A DNA stretch of 58,661 nucleotides, from contig JADCEL010000032.1 in assembly GCA_020250125.1 (NCBI GenBank), forward strand, positions 1-58,661, written 5' to 3'. Below, piece by piece: positions 11,515 to 19,170 of the stretch. The stretch comes from Rhodobacter sp. (GTDB taxonomy: Bacteria > Pseudomonadota > Alphaproteobacteria > Rhodobacterales > Rhodobacteraceae). Both the position numbers and the translations under genes were made by a program. The notes under the pieces were generated by a model. It worked only from the letters and a program-made list of their open reading frames with translations, had not been told where the DNA came from and made no database searches. Position 1 is the stretch's first letter. Every line of letters starts with the position of its first letter.

Positions 11515-12870
11515 ATGACTGTCCTGCGCGCGAAGACCGCCCTTCTGGCTGATGGCTGGGCCAGCGATGTCGAGATCGCGATCAGCGGGGGGCGGATTGC
11601 CGCCCTTGCCGCCGGGCGGCCCGGCCCCGGTGCGCTGGGCTGCCTGCTGCCTGCCCCGGTCAACCTGCATTCGCACGCCTTCCAGCGTGCCATGGCCGGG
11701 CTGACGGAACGGCGCAGCGCGGGGCAGGACAGCTTCTGGACCTGGCGGCAGCTGATGTACCGCTTTCTGGACCGGCTGACGCCGGATGATGTGCAGGCCA
11801 TCGCGGCCTTCGCGCAGATGGAAATGGCCGAGGCAGGCTATGCCGCCGTTGCCGAATTCCATTATCTGCACCATGCGCCGGGTGGCGTGGCCTATGCCGA
11901 CCGGGCCGAGATGTCCGCCCGGATTGCGGCGGCGGCTGCGGAAAGCGGGCTGGGCCTGACCCTGCTTGCGGTGCTTTATCAGCAGGGCGGCTGCGATGGC
12001 CGGGCGCTGGGGCCGGGCCAGCTGCGCTTTGGCAATGACCCGGACGGGTTCGGCGCGCTGTGGCAGGGGGCGGGCCGGGCGCTGGCCGGTCTTCCCGCCG
12101 ATACGCGCCTGGGCGTGGCCCCGCATTCGCTGCGCGCCGTCAGCCGTGACGGGCTGATCCTTGCCCGTGGTCTGGCACCGCAAGACCCGCTGCACCTGCA
12201 TATCGCCGAACAGATCGCCGAAGTGACGGAAGTGCAGGCGGCCTATGGCGCGCGTCCGGTGGACTGGCTGCTGGCCAACCATGGGGTGGATGCGCGCTGG
12301 TGCCTGATCCATGCAACCCAGATGGTGCCCGCTGAAACGCTTGGCCTGGCCGCAACCGGCGCGGTGGCGGGCCTGTGCCCGATCACCGAGGCCAATCTGG
12401 GGGATGGCACCTTTGACGCGCTGCGCTTTGTTGCGGCGGGGGGGCGCTGGGGCGTGGGATCGGACAGCAACATGCGCATCTCGCTGAGCGGGGAGTTGCG
12501 CCTGCTGGAATATTCCCAGCGGCTGCACCACCGGGGGCGGGCGCTGCTGGCCACGCCGGATCAGTCCACCGGGCGCGTCCTGCTGGACAGCGCGGTGCGG
12601 GGCGGGGCGCAGGCCGCCGGGCGCGGGGCCGGGGGGATCGCCATTGGCGGATGGGCCGATCTGCTGGCGCTGGACATGACCGCAACCGATCTGGCCGGTA
12701 TCCAGGGCGATGCCATCCTGGATGCCTGGATTTTCGCAGGCGATGACCGGATGGTGACCGATGTCTGGTCCGCCGGGCGGCATCTGGTCAGCGGCGGGCG
12801 GCACCGCGCGCGTGACGCGATCACGGCGCGCTGCCGCAGCGTCATGGCCCGGCTGAGGGTTGCGCTGTGA
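11515..12870 (+). CDS. hutF: Formimidoylglutamate deiminase
   Basis: HutF converts N-formimidoylglutamate to N-formylglutamate and ammonia, the branch of histidine degradation that then needs HutG. The 451-residue amidohydrolase starts at the ATG at 11515 (MTVLRAKTALLADGW); longer in-frame starts would run through the operator. Metal-site and substrate motifs are visible: PVNLHSHAFQRAMAGLTERR, HYLHHAPGG, LHLHIAEQ, LIHATQMVPAET and VGSDSNMRISLSGELRLLEY. The stop overlaps the GTG start of hutC. Confidence 0.95.
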   Translation: MTVLRAKTALLADGWASDVEIAISGGRIAALAAGRPGPGALGCLLPAPVNLHSHAFQRAMAGLTERRSAGQDSFWTWRQLMYRFLDRLTPDDVQAIAAFAQMEMAEAGYAAVAEFHYLHHAPGGVAYADRAEMSARIAAAAAESGLGLTLLAVLYQQGGCDGRALGPGQLRFGNDPDGFGALWQGAGRALAGLPADTRLGVAPHSLRAVSRDGLILARGLAPQDPLHLHIAEQIAEVTEVQAAYGARPVDWLLANHGVDARWCLIHATQMVPAETLGLAATGAVAGLCPITEANLGDGTFDALRFVAAGGRWGVGSDSNMRISLSGELRLLEYSQRLHHRGRALLATPDQSTGRVLLDSAVRGGAQAAGRGAGGIAIGGWADLLALDMTATDLAGIQGDAILDAWIFAGDDRMVTDVWSAGRHLVSGGRHRARDAITARCRSVMARLRVAL

Positions 12871-13553
12871 GCCGCGGCTGGGAGGCGATCCGCGCCGATG
12901 TGCTGCGCCGTATCCAGGCGCGCGAATGGGGGCCGGGTGCGGCGATTCCCACGGAAGAAGCCCTGTGCCGGGAATTCGGCTGTGCCCGCGCCACCGTCGG
13001 CCGTGCCCTGCGGGACCTCGCGGCAACCGGCGTGCTGGAACGCCGCCGCAAGGCGGGGACACGGGTGGCATTGCAGCCTGTGCGGCGGGCGACGCTGGAA
13101 ATTCCCGTGATACGGCAAGAGGTGGAGGGGCGCGGCCAGACCTATGCTTATCGTTTGCTGGCCGATGTGATGGAACAGCCGCCCTTGCCGGTGCTGTTGC
13201 GCCTTCGGCTGCCAGCGGGGGTGGCGCTGCGCCATCTGACCTGCCTGCATTCCGCCGGTGGTCAGCCGTTTGTTTACGAAGACCGCTGGCTGAATCCGGC
13301 GGTGCCGGGCGGGCAACAGCCTGATTTTGCGGCACATGGCGCCAATGAATGGCTGGTGGCCAATATGCCCTATGACGCTGGCGACATTGCCTTTTCTGCC
13401 GCCGGTGCCGGGGCGGATGATGCCGCTGCCTTTGGCATTGACCCCGGCACACCGCTGTTCATCGTCGAACGGACGACCTGGACAGCGGATACAGCGATCA
13501 CCTGTGTGCGGCTGGCCTATATGCCCGGATACCGGCTGCGCATGACCCTGTAG
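12867..13553 (+). CDS. hutC: Histidine utilisation repressor, GntR/HutC family
   Basis: A 228-residue GntR-family regulator with an N-terminal winged helix (IPTEEALCREFGCARATVGRALRDLAATGVLERRRKAG in part, residues about 25-65) and a C-terminal UTRA-type effector domain. In known systems HutC is released from DNA by urocanate. The GTG start overlaps the hutF stop by 4 bp, so repressor and enzyme are made together and the gene is autoregulated if the operator at 11454-11488 is correct. The gene is followed by a terminator-like hairpin at 13569-13585. Confidence 0.92.
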   Translation: MSRGWEAIRADVLRRIQAREWGPGAAIPTEEALCREFGCARATVGRALRDLAATGVLERRRKAGTRVALQPVRRATLEIPVIRQEVEGRGQTYAYRLLADVMEQPPLPVLLRLRLPAGVALRHLTCLHSAGGQPFVYEDRWLNPAVPGGQQPDFAAHGANEWLVANMPYDAGDIAFSAAGAGADDAAAFGIDPGTPLFIVERTTWTADTAITCVRLAYMPGYRLRMTL

Positions 13554-13568
13554 GGGCGGGCAAGGGCA

Positions 13569-13640
13569 GGGGGCTGTCTGCCCCCTCTTGGCCTGCGGCC
13601 AATTCACCCCCGAGGATATTTGTGAACAGAAAATGGATCA
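13569..13640 (+). repeat. Dispersed hairpin plus GGATATTTGTGAACAGAA element (copy 2); likely hutC terminator
   Basis: A GGGGGC/GCCCCC hairpin with a TGTCT loop (13569-13585) lies 16 bp after hutC and is followed, after a short spacer, by CCCCCGAGGATATTTGTGAACAGAA. The same hairpin sequence including its TGTCT loop recurs at 29761-29777. The tail is U-poor, so termination would be atypical. Confidence 0.7.
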
Positions 13641-13644
13641 GGGG

Positions 13645-14496
13645 TCAGCGCCGGTTCAGCTGCCGCTCCACGATCTTCAGCAGGCGGCGGTGCAGGGCCG
13701 AGGTGCGGTGCCGCAGATGCGTGGCGGCAAAGACCGGCTGCGTGATCGGCGGCACGTCGGCAACGCGGCGAAACCCTGCGCCCGCCAGTGCCGCCACCGT
13801 ATCCTCCAGCACAAAGGCGGCCCCGCCCAGGGCTGTGATCATGCCCGCGATGGTCGCGTTCTGCCCCGATGCCAGCGGGGCCGCTTCCGTCAGATCGGGC
13901 AGAAGCTGGCGGTGGGCCGCATCAAAGGCGGGGGCATAGTTGGCCCGGATGTAGCGGTCGGGTGCCAGATCTGCGCGCCGGTCGGTATCGGACGAGATCA
14001 GCCGGTAAGTGACGCTGCCGATCGAGGTGAAGTGCAGGTCCGGCAGGGGGCGCGGGCTGTAAAGCACCGCGAAATCCAGCGTGCCCGTGGCAAGGTCGGC
14101 GCTCATCTGCGCCGAGTAATCGGGTTCGACGTAAAAGGCGGTTTCCGGCAGCGTGCGGCGGAATTCCGAAATCCAGTCGCCGATGCGCCCCGCCGCCAGA
14201 TCATGCTGGATGCCGACCCGCAGCGTCAAGGCGGCCGTCCCCGAGGGGCCGACACTGCGCTGCGCCTCGCCCCAGGCATGGCGCAGGCCGCGGGCGTGCG
14301 GCTCGAACTTCAGCCCTTCTGTCGTCAGGTCGGTGCCCGCGCGCGACCGGGTGAACAGGCGCGCGCCCAGGGCGGCCTCCAGCGCCTGCACGCGGGCGGA
14401 AACGGTGGACTGGGTCAGCCCCAGCCTTTCGGCTGTGCGGTTGAAGCTGCGCGTGTCGACGAGATCAAGGAAGGTTTCAAGAAGGTCGGGCTGCAT
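13645..14496 (-). CDS. LysR-family transcriptional regulator
   Basis: A 283-residue LysR-type regulator with the N-terminal helix-turn-helix in LDLVDTRSFNRTAERLGLTQSTVSARVQALE and a periplasmic-binding-like effector domain. The ATG at 14496 gives the normal N-terminus (MQPDLLETFLDLVDT); an upstream start at 14619 would overlap the divergent gene. It diverges from the FAD demethylase at 14601 with a 104-bp shared promoter region carrying a perfect inverted repeat, so it probably controls the catabolic block to its right in response to a pathway compound. The ligand is unknown. Confidence 0.9.
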   Translation of the reverse strand: MQPDLLETFLDLVDTRSFNRTAERLGLTQSTVSARVQALEAALGARLFTRSRAGTDLTTEGLKFEPHARGLRHAWGEAQRSVGPSGTAALTLRVGIQHDLAAGRIGDWISEFRRTLPETAFYVEPDYSAQMSADLATGTLDFAVLYSPRPLPDLHFTSIGSVTYRLISSDTDRRADLAPDRYIRANYAPAFDAAHRQLLPDLTEAAPLASGQNATIAGMITALGGAAFVLEDTVAALAGAGFRRVADVPPITQPVFAATHLRHRTSALHRRLLKIVERQLNRR

Positions 14497-14505
14497 CGGG
14501 TTTCC

Positions 14506-14524
14506 TGATCGGATTTTCCGATCA
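14506..14524. promoter_or_regulatory. LysR-type operator in divergent promoter
   Basis: TGATCGGATTTTCCGATCA has perfect 8-bp arms around TTT and contains the T-N11-A core expected for LysR regulators. It lies 9 bp upstream of the lysR-family start codon and 76 bp upstream of the divergent oxidoreductase, a standard place for autoregulation plus activation. Confidence 0.65.
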
Positions 14525-14600
14525 ATAAGACCGGAGAGGGCGAATTGAAAGCCCTTCGCGCGCAGCCGATACTGCGGCATCGGAACAGGGGGGACGGGGC

Positions 14601-17042
14601 GTGGCGGAATTTCCGACAAGCGCGCGGGTCGTGATCATCGGCGGCGGGGCGGTGGGCGCATCGGCGCTGTATCATCTGGCCAGGGCCGGATGGACCGATG
14701 CCGTCCTGCTGGAAAAGAACGAACTGACCGCCGGGTCCACCTGGCACGCGGCGGGCAATGTGCCGACCTTTTCGTCGAGCTGGTCGATCATGAACATGCA
14801 GCGCTATTCGGCGCAGCTCTACCGCGGCCTGGGCGAGGCCGCCGATTATCCGATGAACTATCATGTCACCGGCTCTGTCCGGCTGGGGCACAGCGCCGAA
14901 CGGCTGCGCGAGTTCCGCCGCGTTGTGGGCATGGGCCGCTATCAGGGGATGGACCTGGACATCCTGGGGCCGGACGAGGTGCGCCGACGCTACCCCTTTG
15001 TGGAAACCCATGATCTGAGCGGGGCGCTTTATGATCCCTGTGACGGGGATATCGATCCGGCGCAACTGACCCAGGCCCTGGCCAAGGGCGCGCGGGCGAT
15101 GGGGGCGCGGATCGAGCGGTTCTGCCCCGCAACCGGCGTGCGGCGCGAGGGCCAGGAGTGGGTCGTGCAGACCCCAAAGGGCGCAATCCGCTGCGAGATC
15201 GTGGTCAATGCCGCAGGCTATTATGCGCGCGAGGTCGGAAAATGGTTTGGCCGCGATGTGCCGATGATGGTGATGAGCCATCAGTACATGCTGTTCGACA
15301 CCATTCCCGAACTGGCGCAATGGACCGCCCAAGTGGGCCACAAGCTGCCGCTCTTGCGCGACGTGGACAGCAGTTACTACCTGCGGCAGGAAAAGGCCGG
15401 ATTCAACCTTGGTCCCTATGAGCGCAACTGCCGGGCCCATTGGGTGACCCCGGACGATCCCTTTCCGAAGGATTTCAGCTTTCAGCTGTTCCCCGACGAT
15501 CTGGAGCGGCTGGAATGGTACATCGCCGATGCGATGGCCCGTGTGCCCCTGCTGGAAAAGGCATCCCTCGCCAAGGTGATCAACGGGCCGATCCCCTACA
15601 CGCCCGACGGCAATCCGCTGATCGGGCCGATGCCGGGTGTTCCCAACGCGTTTGAGGCCTGCGTCTTTACCTTTGGCATCTGCCAGGCGGGCGGGGCGGG
15701 CAAGGTTCTGGCCGAATGGGTGACCGAAGGGGCCACGGAATGGGATATGTGGTCCTGCGACCCGCGCCGCTTTACCGGGTTCGAGGATCAGGATTACTGC
15801 GTGAAAAAGGGGATGGAGGTTTATGGCCACGAATATGCCATCCATTTCCCGCACCACGCCTGGCCGGCAGGCCGCGACAGGAAGCTTTCGCCCGTGCATC
15901 AGCGTACCAGGGCGCTTCATGCGGTCTATGGGGCCTACAACGGCTGGGAACGCGCCCTGTGGTATGCGCGGCCGGGCGACGATACATCCGAAGAAGGCAC
16001 CCAGACCTGGCGGCGCGAAGGCCCCTGGTTTGGTGCGGTGCGGGAAGAATGCCTTGCCGTGCGCGATGCCGCCGGAATTCTTGACCTGCCGGGCTTTTCG
16101 CGCTTTCGCATCTCGGGTGCCGGAACGGTGGCCTGGCTGGCCCGCCAGATCACCGGCAGGGTGCCCGCCGTCGGGCGGCTGGGCCTGGGGTATTTTGCCG
16201 ATGACACCGGGCGCATCGTTACCGAGATGTCGATCACCCGCATCGCGCAGGACGAGGTGCTGCTGATCACCGCCGCCACCGCCGAGGCGCATGACCGCGA
16301 CTGGCTGCGAAAGCACCTTGATCCGGGCCTGACTTTGCGCGAGGAAACCGGCCTCTGGTCGTGTCAGATCCTGACCGGGCCGGAAAGCCGCGCCATTCTG
16401 GCACAGGTGACCGGGGCCGACCTGACAAAACCCTGGCTGACCTGGCAGGAAGCCGTGATCGGCGGTGTGCCGGTTCTGCTGATGCGCGTGTCCTTTGCCG
16501 GCGAACTGGGCTGGGAAATCCATTCCCGCACCGAAAACACCGGCACCGTCTGGGAAACGGTGATGCGGGCGGGCGCGGGCCATGGCCTGCGCCCCTTTGG
16601 CATGTTTGCGCTGAACTCGCTGCGCATCGAAAAGGGCTACCGCGCCTGGAAGGGCGATCTGTCAACCGACTATACCGTGCTGCAGGGCGGTCTGGAGCGG
16701 TTCGTTGACTGGACGAAACCCGAATTCCGCGGCAAGGCGGCGCTGGAGGCGGAAAAGCAGCGCGGGGTCACAAAGCGCTTTGTCACACTGACGGCCGAGG
16801 TGGGCGACTGTGACCCGCCCTACATGTCCACCCTCTGGCACGATGGCGCGGTTGTGGGCGAGACGACAAGCGCCTGCTGGGGCCACCGGACGGGCGGCTG
16901 CGTTGCCCTTGGCATGCTGCGCGCCGATCTGGCGCAGGCGGGCACCGCCGTGGAAATCGAGGTTTTCGGCACGCGCTATCCCGCGCGGGTGCAGGGCGAC
17001 GGCCCGGTCTGGGACCCCGGCAACCAACGGATCCGCGCGTGA
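14601..17042 (+). CDS. GcvT-fused FAD-dependent demethylating dehydrogenase (dimethylglycine/sarcosine dehydrogenase-like), copy 1
   Basis: An 813-residue two-domain enzyme. The N-terminal DAO-type FAD domain begins RVVIIGGGAVGASALYHLA (residues about 9-27), and His49 in LTAGSTWHAAG occupies the position of the histidine that links FAD covalently in dimethylglycine and sarcosine dehydrogenases. The C-terminal half (about 440 onward) is a GcvT-like tetrahydrofolate-binding domain that would capture the oxidised methyl group as methylene-THF (FAGELGWEIHSR, LNSLRIEKGYRAWKGDLSTDYTVLQ). GTG start with a G-rich ribosome site. First gene of the catabolic block, driven by the LysR-controlled promoter. 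The exact substrate is not readable. Confidence 0.85.
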   Translation: MAEFPTSARVVIIGGGAVGASALYHLARAGWTDAVLLEKNELTAGSTWHAAGNVPTFSSSWSIMNMQRYSAQLYRGLGEAADYPMNYHVTGSVRLGHSAERLREFRRVVGMGRYQGMDLDILGPDEVRRRYPFVETHDLSGALYDPCDGDIDPAQLTQALAKGARAMGARIERFCPATGVRREGQEWVVQTPKGAIRCEIVVNAAGYYAREVGKWFGRDVPMMVMSHQYMLFDTIPELAQWTAQVGHKLPLLRDVDSSYYLRQEKAGFNLGPYERNCRAHWVTPDDPFPKDFSFQLFPDDLERLEWYIADAMARVPLLEKASLAKVINGPIPYTPDGNPLIGPMPGVPNAFEACVFTFGICQAGGAGKVLAEWVTEGATEWDMWSCDPRRFTGFEDQDYCVKKGMEVYGHEYAIHFPHHAWPAGRDRKLSPVHQRTRALHAVYGAYNGWERALWYARPGDDTSEEGTQTWRREGPWFGAVREECLAVRDAAGILDLPGFSRFRISGAGTVAWLARQITGRVPAVGRLGLGYFADDTGRIVTEMSITRIAQDEVLLITAATAEAHDRDWLRKHLDPGLTLREETGLWSCQILTGPESRAILAQVTGADLTKPWLTWQEAVIGGVPVLLMRVSFAGELGWEIHSRTENTGTVWETVMRAGAGHGLRPFGMFALNSLRIEKGYRAWKGDLSTDYTVLQGGLERFVDWTKPEFRGKAALEAEKQRGVTKRFVTLTAEVGDCDPPYMSTLWHDGAVVGETTSACWGHRTGGCVALGMLRADLAQAGTAVEIEVFGTRYPARVQGDGPVWDPGNQRIRA

Positions 17043-17145
17043 CCCGGCCTGCATCCGATCTGCGCGGCGATCCCGCAGGGGTGCGGGGCTGTGATGCCCC
17101 CGCCGCGCCGCTAATGCCGGGCACCGCCGCCGGACGGATCGCGGC

Positions 17146-18177
17146 ATGACGCTGCCTGCCACCATGTCCGGCGTGCAGCTGGTCCGTCATGGCGGACCGG
17201 AGGCGCTGGTGTGGCGCGATGACCTGCCGGTGCCGCAGCCCGGCCCGGGCGAGGTGCTGGTGCGCGTGCTGGCGGCGGGCGTGAATGCCACCGACATCAA
17301 CACGCGGACCGGCTGGTACGGCGGCGATGGGGCGGCGGGCTGGGCGGGGGCGCTTGGCTTTCCGCGCATCCAGGGGTCCGATCTGTGCGGGCGGGTCGTG
17401 GCGCTTGGGGCGGGGGTGGATGGCCTTGCGCTCGGTGCCCGCGTGATCTGCCCCACCAACCAGCCCGAGCCGACGGCGCAGAACCCGCTGCACTTCGTCG
17501 CGATCGGTTCGGAATATGACGGGGCCTTTGCCCAGTATTGCCTGGTGCCCGCGCGTCATCTGCACGATGTAACCCCTTCGGCCCTGTCGGATCTCGAAAT
17601 CGGGGCCATGCCCTGCGCCTATGGCACGGCGGCCAATCTTCTGGCGCGGGCCGGGGTCGGGGCCGGGGAACGGGTGCTGGTTACCGGGGCCTCGGGCGGT
17701 GTCGGGCTGGCGGCGGTGCAGCTTGCCCTGCTGCGGGACGCAGAGGTGACGGGGCAGGCCAGACCGCACAAGGCGGGCGTGCTGCGCGCCGCAGGGGCGG
17801 CCGTGCTGGACCGGGATGCCTCGCCGACACCGCGCGGCTTTGACGTGGTGATCGATGTCGTGGGGGGGCCAGGCTGGCAGCACCGGCTGGAGGCGCTGCG
17901 CCCGGGCGGGCGCTTTGCCACATCGGGGGCGGTCGCAGGGCCGGTCGTGCAGGGCGATCTGCGGACGGTCTACCTGAATGACCTGACGGTGTTCGGGGCC
18001 ACCCACCAGCCGCGCGAGGTGTTTGCGGGGCTTGTCACCCTGATCAACACCGCGCGCATCCGCCCGGTCGTGTCGCAGACCTATGCGCTGCGCGACATCG
18101 CGCAGGCCCAGGCCGACCTGGCGGCGGGGCGTTATGCGGGCAAACTGGTGCTGCTGCCGCCGGGGGCAGAGGCATGA
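17146..18177 (+). CDS. MDR-family NAD(P)H quinone oxidoreductase / zinc-less alcohol dehydrogenase-like protein
   Basis: A 343-residue medium-chain dehydrogenase/reductase. An N-terminal GroES-like domain (PQPGPGEVLVRVLAAGVNATDINTR, residues about 25-50) is followed by a nucleotide-binding fold with GERVLVTGASGGVGLAAVQLA. The structural-zinc cysteines of classical alcohol dehydrogenases are not evident, so a quinone-oxidoreductase-type enzyme is more likely. It lies 103 bp after the first FAD demethylase and overlaps the homocysteine methyltransferase gene by 4 bp, so it belongs to the block; it could reduce or oxidise an intermediate of the carbon skeleton. Confidence 0.82.
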   Translation: MTLPATMSGVQLVRHGGPEALVWRDDLPVPQPGPGEVLVRVLAAGVNATDINTRTGWYGGDGAAGWAGALGFPRIQGSDLCGRVVALGAGVDGLALGARVICPTNQPEPTAQNPLHFVAIGSEYDGAFAQYCLVPARHLHDVTPSALSDLEIGAMPCAYGTAANLLARAGVGAGERVLVTGASGGVGLAAVQLALLRDAEVTGQARPHKAGVLRAAGAAVLDRDASPTPRGFDVVIDVVGGPGWQHRLEALRPGGRFATSGAVAGPVVQGDLRTVYLNDLTVFGATHQPREVFAGLVTLINTARIRPVVSQTYALRDIAQAQADLAAGRYAGKLVLLPPGAEA

Positions 18178-19061
18178 TCACGCTGCTGGATGGCGGCATG
18201 GGGCAAGAGCTGATCGCACGCTCGGGCGATGCGCCAACGCCGCTTTGGGCGACGCAGGTGATGATCGACCATCCGGGCCTGGTGCAGGCGATCCATGCCG
18301 ATTACTTTGCCGCCGGGGCCAGCATGGCCACGACCAACACCTATGCGCTGCACCGCGACCGGCTGGCCGGAACGCCCGCCGCCGCACAGTTTGCCGCCCT
18401 GCATGCCCAGGCCCTGGCCGAGGCGCGGGCGGCGCGCGATGCTGCCGGGCGGGGCCGTATCGCCGGATCGATCGGGCCTTTGGGCGCGTCCTACCGCGCC
18501 GATGTGGGCCCCGCGCACAAGGCGGCCACCCGCCTTTACGCCGAGATTGCCGCAATCCTTGCCCCGCAGGTCGATGTCATTCTGGGCGAAACCATTGCCA
18601 CCCTGGCACAGGCGCGCGCGCTCTTGGAAGCGGCCCTGCCCATGGGGCGCCCGGTCTGGCTTTCGGTCACGGTCGATGACCGCGACGGCACGCGCCTGCG
18701 CTCAGGTGAACCGGTGGCGGACCTGGCCGGACTCGCGCGCGACGGCGCTTCGGCGGTGCTGGCCAATTGTTCGGCCCCCGAGGCGATGGCGGCGGCGCTG
18801 GAGGCGCTTTCGGCGGCGAACCTGCCCTATGGCTGCTATGCCAACGGCTTTCAGCAGATCACCGACGATTTTCTGAAAGACAGGCCCACTGTCGATGCCC
18901 TGTCCGCCCGGCCAGAGATGGTGCCGGAGCTTTACGCGGATTTCGCCGAACACTGGGTGCGCCAGGGGGCCACGATCATCGGCGGCTGCTGCGAAACCAC
19001 ACCCGCCCACATCGCCGCCATCGCGCGGCGGCTGACAGACAGGGGATATGCACTGACATGA
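18174..19061 (+). CDS. Homocysteine S-methyltransferase family protein (betaine-homocysteine methyltransferase/MmuM-like)
   Basis: A 295-residue TIM-barrel methyltransferase. It begins ITLLDGGMGQELIAR and carries the zinc-binding cysteines of the family: one in VLANCSAPEA and the adjacent pair in IIGGCCETTPAHIAAI near the C-terminus. Family members move a methyl group from betaine, S-methylmethionine or related donors to homocysteine, making methionine. Placed between two methyl-oxidising dehydrogenases and upstream of an MttB-family gene, the likeliest role is removal of the first methyl from a quaternary amine, but the donor is inferred only from context. Confidence 0.85.
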   Translation: MITLLDGGMGQELIARSGDAPTPLWATQVMIDHPGLVQAIHADYFAAGASMATTNTYALHRDRLAGTPAAAQFAALHAQALAEARAARDAAGRGRIAGSIGPLGASYRADVGPAHKAATRLYAEIAAILAPQVDVILGETIATLAQARALLEAALPMGRPVWLSVTVDDRDGTRLRSGEPVADLAGLARDGASAVLANCSAPEAMAAALEALSAANLPYGCYANGFQQITDDFLKDRPTVDALSARPEMVPELYADFAEHWVRQGATIIGGCCETTPAHIAAIARRLTDRGYALT

Positions 19062-19108
19062 CCGGGGAATGGGGGATGAAGACCGCCGGCGCGGCTTCGG
19101 CGCACGAA

Positions 19109-19141
19109 TTTTCTGCGAAAATTCTGATTTTTCGCAGAAAA
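19109..19141. promoter_or_regulatory. Perfect 13-bp inverted repeat TTTTCTGCGAAAA/TTTTCGCAGAAAA
   Basis: Arms 19109-19121 and 19129-19141 match perfectly around a 7-nt loop. Each arm is itself an interrupted palindrome (TTTTC-N3-GAAAA), giving an operator-like doubled site, and it is conspicuously AT-rich for this genome. It sits 30 bp before the GTG of the second FAD demethylase, so it could be an operator for an internal promoter or a transcription terminator after the homocysteine methyltransferase gene. Confidence 0.6.
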
Positions 19142-19170
19142 ATCGGTTTGGGTCTTTTGGGAGAACAGCG

